NCBI GenBank assembly: GCA_964435025.1
Contig: CAYSXL010000016.1
Location: forward strand, 1-10,741
DNA length: 10,741 bases
From: PWHW01 sp964435025
GTDB taxonomy: Bacteria > Patescibacteriota > Minisyncoccia > Minisyncoccales > PWPS01
Direction of reading: 5' to 3'
Part shown: positions 7,133 through 10,741 of the stretch, in pieces
How positions within the stretch are numbered: the first letter of the stretch is position 1
Layout of the letters: each line of letters begins with the position of its first letter
Translations under genes and position numbers: made by a program
Notes under the pieces: model-generated
Database searches by the model: none
What the model was told of the DNA's origin: nothing
The model's input: the letters and a program-made list of their open reading frames with translations, nothing else

Positions 7133-7690
7133 ATGGCAAGCGAGATAATGACAGTGCTTTTGGCAATGACCCCTCTTGTGGGAATAAGGGGAGCCATTCC
7201 GGTAGCGATAACGGTTTACGAAATGAATGTTCCGCTTGCTTATCTTCTTTCCGTTTTAGGGGAATTTATTCCTTTCTTTTTTATCTTGGGATTCCTTGAA
7301 CCTGTTTCTCGGTGGCTTTCTTCAAATTTTTCTTTGATGAAAAGATTCTTTGAAGGACTTTTTGCAAAGACAAGGAGGGATTACGGTGGAAGAGTAGAAA
7401 AGTACGGCTTTTTTGCGCTTTTTCTCTTTACGGGGATACCACTTCCTTTTTCGGGAGTATGGACAGCATCACTGGTGGTCTTTCTATTTGGACTTGATTA
7501 TGTAAAATCTGCAACAGCAATTTTTTTAGGCACTCTACTTGCAGGAGTAAATGTGCTGCTTATAACAAAAGGGGGCGTGAATATTGAAAAATACTACGGA
7601 ATACAGACCCTTGTCGGATTGATCGTTTTTGTACTATTTGTCTATTTCATATATCATCGAAAAAAAGTAAATACTAAAAAAAATGTCTAA
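7133..7690 (+). CDS. small membrane protein, COG2426 / 'small multi-drug export' family
   Basis: 185 residues with about four or five hydrophobic segments. The start TPLVGIRGAIPVAITVYEMN (residues 13-32) and the central KYGFFALFLFTGIPLPFSGVWTASLVVFLFGL match the pattern of the putative small multi-drug export family (PF06695, COG2426). The name is historical, since transport function is not well shown; the G-x-PLP-x-T/SGxWT loop resembles DedA-like re-entrant loops. The C-terminal tail is Lys-rich and cytoplasmic. It overlaps dnaX by 8 nt (7683-7690) within an A8 run, so the two genes are co-transcribed and probably coupled, though no functional link to the clamp loader is evident. Confidence 0.82.
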   Translation: MASEIMTVLLAMTPLVGIRGAIPVAITVYEMNVPLAYLLSVLGEFIPFFFILGFLEPVSRWLSSNFSLMKRFFEGLFAKTRRDYGGRVEKYGFFALFLFTGIPLPFSGVWTASLVVFLFGLDYVKSATAIFLGTLLAGVNVLLITKGGVNIEKYYGIQTLVGLIVFVLFVYFIYHRKKVNTKKNV

Positions 7691-8825
7691 TTTAGTGCTT
7701 TATCGTAAATATAGACCGAAAAAGTTTGCCGAAGTTGTCGGGCAAGAACCGGTTGTGACTACACTTCTTAATGCTATTTCGGCGGGGAAAACGGCGCATG
7801 CTTATCTTTTTTCCGGTCCCAGAGGCACCGGGAAAACATCGGTCGCGAGAATTTTGGCGAAAGCGATAAATTGTGAGGAGAAAAGCCATCCCGAGCCGTG
7901 TAATAAGTGTTCTTCCTGCAGAGAAATAATGGAGGAAAGAGCGATGGATATTGTGGAAATTGATGCAGCATCACACAGAGGAATTGACGAAGTAAGAGAG
8001 CTTAGAGAGGGGATTCGTTTTTCTCCCGCTAATCTGAAATATAAAGTTTTTATTTTGGATGAGGCACATCAACTGACTTCGGGAGCGGCAAACGCATTAC
8101 TTAAAATGCTTGAGGAAGCGCCCGAGCACGCCGTTTTCATTTTGGCAACTACGGAACCCCATAAAATGATACCGACAATTATTTCTCGTTGCCAACGCTT
8201 CGATTTTAAAAAAATAACGGTTGAAGATACAGTTGCAAGACTTGAGAAAATAGCGAAGAAAGAAGGGTTTAGTTTGGAGAGAGATGCACTGCTTATGATT
8301 GCAGCATACGCCGGTGGATCGTTTCGGGATGCGGAGGGTCTTCTCTCACAAATAATATCCTTTCTCACGAAAGGAAGTAAGATTAAAAAAGAGGATGTAA
8401 AAAATTTCTTGGGAGTGGTAGAAAAGGAAGTTGTCGGTGATTTTATAGATTTTTTGAGAAAAGATGATGCTATTTATGCCATAAAACTTATGGAGGATGT
8501 TTTTGGCAAGGGAGTGGATGCGAATATTTTTTACAATAGTTTAATGTATTATTTAAGAGAAATGTTGATTCTCAAGATAGTCTCCGGAGAAAAGGACAAA
8601 GAAAAGAAAAAGTCTCTTATCGGGTCGCTTCTTGCCGTACTTACCGATGAAGAGGTAAAGAGAATGGAAAAGCAGGCGGAAGAGTTCGAGGCAGGGGAGA
8701 TAAAGACTACGATTGACACTTTCTTTAAGGCAGGGGAGAGGATAAAATATTCTCCTATCCCTTACCTTCCTTTGGAGGTAGCTGTTGCAGAAGTAGCGGA
8801 AAACTTGAAGAAAGAGGGAGATTAA
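7683..8825 (+). CDS. dnaX: DNA polymerase III clamp loader subunit DnaX (gamma-like, short)
   Basis: 380 residues, against about 430 for E. coli gamma and 643 for tau. Motifs run in order: RKYRPKKFAEVVGQ (8-21), Walker A GPRGTGKT (45-52), a zinc knuckle with C64, C73, C76 and C79, Walker B ILDEAH (124-129), sensor 1 LATTEP (154-159), the SRC arginine-finger motif (168-170) and sensor 2 GGSFRDAEGLLSQ (211-223). A helical domain III for pentamer assembly follows. The natural stop comes soon after domain III, so the tau-specific regions that bind DnaB and the polymerase alpha subunit are missing from this reading frame. I saw no convincing frameshift site. The ATG lies in the 3' end of the upstream membrane protein gene. 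Confidence 0.96.
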   Translation: MSNLVLYRKYRPKKFAEVVGQEPVVTTLLNAISAGKTAHAYLFSGPRGTGKTSVARILAKAINCEEKSHPEPCNKCSSCREIMEERAMDIVEIDAASHRGIDEVRELREGIRFSPANLKYKVFILDEAHQLTSGAANALLKMLEEAPEHAVFILATTEPHKMIPTIISRCQRFDFKKITVEDTVARLEKIAKKEGFSLERDALLMIAAYAGGSFRDAEGLLSQIISFLTKGSKIKKEDVKNFLGVVEKEVVGDFIDFLRKDDAIYAIKLMEDVFGKGVDANIFYNSLMYYLREMLILKIVSGEKDKEKKKSLIGSLLAVLTDEEVKRMEKQAEEFEAGEIKTTIDTFFKAGERIKYSPIPYLPLEVAVAEVAENLKKEGD

Positions 8826-8833
8826 GGTATCAT
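8805..8833 (+). promoter_or_regulatory. promoter for tRNA-Gln inside the dnaX 3' end
   Basis: TTGAAG (8805-8810) and TATCAT (8828-8833) are separated by exactly 17 nt. Start would be near 8840, giving a short 5' leader before the tRNA at 8858. The -35 matches consensus at 4 of 6 bases and the -10 at 5 of 6. It overlaps the dnaX stop codon (8823-8825), so read-through from dnaX may add to tRNA expression. Confidence 0.5.
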
Positions 8834-8857
8834 AACGCGCGGAAGTAACGATTTTTT

Positions 8858-8928
8858 TGCCGGGTGGTGTAATGGTAACACGCGACACTTTGGATGTCGT
8901 CATCTAGGTTCGAGTCCTAGCCCGGCAG
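8858..8928 (+). tRNA. tRNA-Gln (anticodon TTG)
   Basis: Acceptor arm TGCCGGG (8858-8864) pairs with CCCGGCA (8921-8927), with discriminator G at 8928. The D arm is GTGTAATGGTAACAC. The anticodon stem CGACA/TGTCG carries loop CTTTGGA with anticodon TTG. The T arm CTAGG-TTCGAGT-CCTAG has the invariant TTCGA. The length is 71 nt and CCA is not encoded (CAA follows). The discriminator base is also the first base of a 7-bp hairpin (GCAAGGC, 8928-8934), so 3' end processing may compete with that fold. Confidence 0.95.
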
Positions 8929-9013
8929 CAAGGCACAATTCTGCGCCTTGCTTCGCCTGAAAGGTGAAGTAAACAAAGAATTTGACGCAGGCGGGTGCAG
9001 AATTGTGCCCGCC
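8928..9013. repeat. nested inverted-repeat structure after tRNA-Gln
   Basis: GGCACAATTCTGC (8932-8944) is perfectly repeated in inverse at 8997-9009. With GCCT (8945-8948) and GGGT (8993-8996), two pairs being G-T, the stem reaches 17 bp. Inside it lies a second hairpin, CTTCGCCT/AGGTGAAG (8951-8958/8962-8969). Local competing hairpins also exist: GCAAGGC/GCCTTGC (8928-8934/8945-8951) and GGCGGG/CCCGCC (8990-8995/9008-9013). The whole could fold either as one long branched hairpin or as three small ones. It has no ORF of its own and looks like a palindromic mobile element, an attachment-site scar or a structured RNA. I cannot tell which from one copy. Confidence 0.65.
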
Positions 9014-9039
9014 CCTTGTTAATTGAGGTACCAATAACT

Positions 9040-9168
9040 ATGAAATTTCATTACGTCTATATTTTGAATAATAAATATGAAATAGGGGACAGGTCCCTTT
9101 TAGTCCCCAATACCAGAGCCTTTGGCACGGTACGGGGCAGGCGGGGAATTTGGCTTTTTAAAAAATAA
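9040..9168 (+). pseudogene. remnant of a GIY-YIG endonuclease-like gene (42 codons)
   Basis: An ORF from ATG (9040) to TAA (9166-9168) opens MKFHYVYILNNK, which matches the start of small stand-alone GIY-YIG proteins (typically about 80-100 residues, opening with an xYVYIL strand). The catalytic GIY/YIG tyrosine block and everything after it are missing: the resemblance ends near 9075, and the rest (EIGDRSLLVP then a Gly/Arg-rich tail) has no relation I recognise. A REP-like palindrome begins at 9085, about where the match breaks. I read this as a truncated, non-functional remnant, but a chance ORF is possible. Confidence 0.4.
9085..9125. repeat. REP-like palindromes
   Basis: GGGGAC (9085-9090) pairs with GTCCCC (9103-9108), and GGGAC (9086-9090) alternatively pairs with GTCCC (9093-9097). 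A second small hairpin, CCAGA-GCC-TTTGG, lies at 9113-9125. The GGGGACAGGTCCC core resembles, from memory, REP-type repeats moved by IS200-like Y1 (RAYT) transposases. No transposase gene is in the window, so this would be a non-autonomous copy. Confidence 0.45.
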
Positions 9169-9187
9169 TATAAAAACAGTCAAGAGA

Positions 9188-9223
9188 AAAATGTCAAAGG
9201 TCGGACCTTTGACATTTTCTTTG
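9188..9223. terminator. strong bidirectional terminator-like hairpin
   Basis: AAAATGTCAAAGGTC (9188-9202) is an exact inverted match to 9204-9218, a 15-bp arm with a single central G (effectively a tight 3-5 nt loop). The arms end in AAAA and TTTT, followed on the plus strand by CTTT and preceded by GAGA, so both strands have the stem-plus-U-rich form of an intrinsic terminator. It sits between the repeat region and the arsR promoter and would insulate the operon from upstream read-through. Confidence 0.7.
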
Positions 9224-9255
9224 ATAACTGAGTATTGATCTTTCCGGTTTTTCTG

Positions 9256-9284
9256 TTGACAAGGTTTTTTAGTTGAGATAGTAT
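9256..9284 (+). promoter_or_regulatory. sigma70-type promoter of the arsR-thioredoxin operon
   Basis: A consensus TTGACA -35 (9256-9261) is followed after exactly 17 nt by TAGTAT (9279-9284), matching TATAAT at 4 of 6 bases. Transcription should start near 9290-9292, about 20 nt before the arsR ATG at 9311. It is the best -35 in the window. The -10 overlaps the left arm of the operator, so a bound repressor would block RNA polymerase. Confidence 0.8.
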
Positions 9285-9302
9285 ATCAACAGCTATTGAT
9301 AT
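9283..9302. promoter_or_regulatory. ArsR/SmtB-type operator
   Basis: ATATCAA-N6-TTGATAT is a perfect 7-bp inverted repeat spanning the end of the -10 and the predicted transcription start. ArsR-family operators characteristically carry TCAA/TTGA half-sites with a short spacer in this position. Its place immediately before a gene for an ArsR-family protein supports autorepression. Confidence 0.75.
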
Positions 9303-9310
9303 TTAAAACT

Positions 9311-9616
9311 ATGAAAAATTACTGTTGTAAGGCCAGAAAAGAAGAAAAAGAATTTGAGAGATTAATAGCATTATTAAAAATAATCTCGGAAAAGAACAGA
9401 TTTTTTATTCTGCAGCTTTTACGTGAAAAGGAGAGATGTGTTTGCGAGATAGAGGAGTGTTTAAAATTATCACAAAATCTGACATCACATCATTTGAAGG
9501 TTCTTAGAGACAACAGCTTAATAGATTTTCGAAGAGAAGGTACTAATGCGGTTTATTTTCTTAATAGAAAGAATGTGAAAGATTTAAATGCTTTATTCTC
9601 TCGATTTGTTAATTAG
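9311..9616 (+). CDS. ArsR/SmtB-family repressor with a CVC metal/thiol site
   Basis: 101 residues from the ATG at 9311, the usual size for the family. The winged helix spans about residues 13-87: the recognition helix region SQNLTSHHLKVLRDNSLI (54-71) and the wing FRREGTNAVYFL (73-84) are clear. ERCVCEIEEC (41-50) aligns with the ELCVCD As(III)/Sb(III) site of E. coli ArsR, giving C43 and C45, with a further C50. An adjacent pair C5-C6 at the N-terminus recalls the N-terminal thiols of CadC-type sensors. Such proteins repress their own operon and release DNA on binding metal(loid) or on thiol modification. An upstream in-frame TTG (9296) would start inside the operator and is rejected. The thioredoxin-like gene follows after 17 nt. 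No arsenite pump or arsenate reductase is visible, so I give no symbol. Confidence 0.9.
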   Translation: MKNYCCKARKEEKEFERLIALLKIISEKNRFFILQLLREKERCVCEIEECLKLSQNLTSHHLKVLRDNSLIDFRREGTNAVYFLNRKNVKDLNALFSRFVN

Positions 9617-9633
9617 CAGTAATTTAAATTATT

Positions 9634-10068
9634 ATGGATAAAATTATTAAAACGGTCGTAATTATCGCAGGAGTTTTTTTGGTGGGTTTTCTTCTTATTT
9701 TAACAGTCCAACAGAGACCAACTCCCGTGGAGGAAAACGTAGAAGAAGAGGACTCAATTATTGATGATAAGGAAGCGGATGAAAAGATAACGGATGATTT
9801 TATGCAATGTCTAAAAGAAGAAGGCGTGGTTATTTACGGGAGTACTACTTGTCCTGCTTGTTCTAGGTTAGAAGGAGAATACGGGGGATATGAAATAGTA
9901 AAGCCGATTTATTTGGATTGCTCGCGTCTTGGATCGGAAGAAGAACTTGCCAGATGCAAAGAAGAAATGAAAACAGGCTTCGTTCCGGAAATACAAATTA
10001 AAGGAGAGCTTTTTGATGAGTGGGGAAGCCCGGAAACTCTTGCAAAGGAAACGGGATGTGAATTATAA
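9634..10068 (+). CDS. membrane-anchored thioredoxin-like protein (CPAC)
   Basis: 144 residues. One N-terminal membrane segment (about 4-25) is followed by an acidic linker (32-55) and a thioredoxin-fold domain (56-144). The active site is CPAC (C73, C76) in VIYGSTTCPACSRLE, and FVPEI gives the cis-proline (P118). Four more cysteines, C59, C96, C108 and C142, fall where the thioredoxin domains that accompany VKOR-type oxidoreductases have theirs (pattern C...YG...CPxC...DC...C...P...GC), suggesting structural disulfides and an extracytoplasmic location. It would act as a thiol-disulfide carrier or oxidoreductase at the outer face of the membrane. No VKOR gene is in the window; the next gene encodes a DsbD-like partner. 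It has no Shine-Dalgarno. Confidence 0.85.
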   Translation: MDKIIKTVVIIAGVFLVGFLLILTVQQRPTPVEENVEEEDSIIDDKEADEKITDDFMQCLKEEGVVIYGSTTCPACSRLEGEYGGYEIVKPIYLDCSRLGSEEELARCKEEMKTGFVPEIQIKGELFDEWGSPETLAKETGCEL

Positions 10069-10091
10069 ATATTTAGTTAATTTAAGTTTTT

Positions 10092-10741
10092 ATGAAAAAG
10101 ATATTTTTTTCCGTAATTTGCTTGGTGGGATTAATTCTCTTTTTTGCTCCTTTTGTTGAAGGAGCAAGTTTAGACTTGGAAAAAGGGGAGCTTGAAGAGG
10201 AGGTAACAATACATTTTTTTGACGATACGCTTTGTCCCATATGCGCGGAGGCGAAAGAGTTCGTAAAAGAACTGGATGAAGAATACGAAAAAATAAATCT
10301 TGAGATATACCCCATAAGCGAGGTTGAGAAACTGCGTGAATTAGCAAAAGAGCATGGGGTTGAGGAGTACGATCTAATGGCCCCCACCATTTTTATAGGA
10401 GAAAGTTTTTTGCAATTTGCAAGCTTTTCGGAAAGGCACGAGAAAATGATAGTGGATGCCGTAAAAGGGGAGGTGATGGAAGAGGACTGCTGTATCGTGG
10501 ATATCCCGTTTTTAAATATTGAAGTAGATACGAGTAAGTGGAATTTGGGGCTTTCCGCAGCCGTGCTCGGAACGGTAGACGGATTCAATGTTTGTTCTAT
10601 CGGTGCTCTTATCTTAATACTTTCCATTGTCCTTGCTTTTGATTCAAAAAAGAAGATATTTTTCTTTGGAGGTCTCTTTATCTTTACTGCTGTAGCTGTT
10701 TACGGAGTATTGGTCTTTCTTTGGGGTTGGCTTATGGAAAT
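10092..10741 (+). CDS. thioredoxin domain fused to DsbD/CcdA-like membrane domain (partial)
   Basis: The frame is open from ATG 10092 to the window edge (216 codons plus 2 nt, 3' end missing). A signal peptide or anchor (about 4-25) leads to a thioredoxin-fold domain with CPIC (C48, C51) in FFDDTLCPICAEA and cis-Pro in APTIFIG (P98). A CC pair (C133, C134) lies in the linker. Two hydrophobic segments (about 152-183 and 189-213) follow, the first carrying VDGFNVCSIGAL (162-173), which resembles the DGxNPCxxxxL motif at the start of DsbD/CcdA-type membrane domains, with Val replacing the usual Pro before C168. Such domains pass electrons from cytosolic thioredoxin through a membrane Cys pair to outer thiol proteins. 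The second membrane cysteine must lie beyond the window. Confidence 0.8.
   Translation, partial: MKKIFFSVICLVGLILFFAPFVEGASLDLEKGELEEEVTIHFFDDTLCPICAEAKEFVKELDEEYEKINLEIYPISEVEKLRELAKEHGVEEYDLMAPTIFIGESFLQFASFSERHEKMIVDAVKGEVMEEDCCIVDIPFLNIEVDTSKWNLGLSAAVLGTVDGFNVCSIGALILILSIVLAFDSKKKIFFFGGLFIFTAVAVYGVLVFLWGWLME

Noticed and set aside
7676..7685. A8 run at the 7133-gene/dnaX overlap as a slippage site producing a membrane protein-DnaX fusion
   Set aside because: Such a fusion is possible in principle, but the simpler reading is translational coupling through an 8-nt overlap, and nothing in the proteins supports a fusion.
8204..8220. A7 run in dnaX as an E. coli-like programmed frameshift (gamma/tau) site
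   Set aside because: The run is followed by TAACGG rather than the A-AAA-AAG context, it lies in the middle of the AAA+ region (near residue 177) rather than after domain III, and no clear stimulatory stem was seen.
9296..9310. TTG start that would lengthen ArsR by five residues (MIFKT)
   Set aside because: It lies inside the operator palindrome, only a few bases after the predicted transcription start, and the family-like N-terminus begins at the ATG at 9311.
8929..9310. CRISPR array or regular tandem repeats in the long non-coding gap
   Set aside because: The repeats are inverted and irregular; no direct repeats with even spacers are present.
10082..10627. 181-codon open frame on the minus strand
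   Set aside because: It is a Ser-rich shadow of the thioredoxin-DsbD-like gene on the plus strand, which has clear motifs (CPIC, cis-Pro, DGFNVC).

Overview
The window looks like a piece of a small, AT-rich bacterial genome, most likely from the Candidate Phyla Radiation (Patescibacteria, Parcubacteria-like). This rests on a compact layout, a short gamma-like DnaX, tRNA genes without encoded CCA, and a complete absence of recognisable Shine-Dalgarno sequences. The genetic code is standard: cysS ends in TGA, which argues against the TGA-as-glycine lineages. The lineage is an inference from style; no marker gene was searched.

Layout. (1) 1-174: the probable 3' end of an unidentified gene with a terminator hairpin, then tRNA-Glu(CTC). 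(2) 217-2285: two membrane transporters in tandem, an aromatic-amino-acid-permease-like APC protein and a CaCA-type (Na+/Ca2+ exchanger) protein with an eroded second alpha repeat. (3) 2286-3691: a double hairpin with complementary loops, then rmuC and rplU. (4) 3736-7044, minus strand: a tight operon cysS-dnaB-recR (4-nt overlap, then 4-nt gap), driven by a good sigma70-type promoter that predicts an almost leaderless mRNA. (5) 7133-8928: a COG2426-type small membrane protein overlapping dnaX by 8 nt, then tRNA-Gln(TTG). (6) 8929-9250: a non-coding stretch with nested inverted repeats, a 42-codon ORF whose start looks like a broken GIY-YIG endonuclease, a REP-like palindrome and a strong bidirectional terminator hairpin. 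(7) 9256-10741 (runs off the edge): an operon with its own promoter and an ArsR-type operator, encoding a cysteine-rich ArsR/SmtB repressor, a membrane-anchored CPAC thioredoxin-like protein, and an N-terminal CPIC thioredoxin domain fused to a DsbD/CcdA-like membrane domain.

Regions 3-5 are housekeeping: DNA replication (DnaB, DnaX), recombinational repair (RecR, RmuC) and translation (CysS, L21, tRNAs). The accessory part is region 7, bordered by the repeat-rich region 6 just downstream of a tRNA gene. It reads as a self-regulated envelope thiol-redox module: the DsbD-like protein could carry electrons across the membrane to extracytoplasmic thioredoxin domains, with a cysteine-containing ArsR sensing metal(loid) or thiol/persulfide stress. 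This is the most promising candidate for an undescribed system. The domain identities are read from motifs, while the circuit and its signal are inference.
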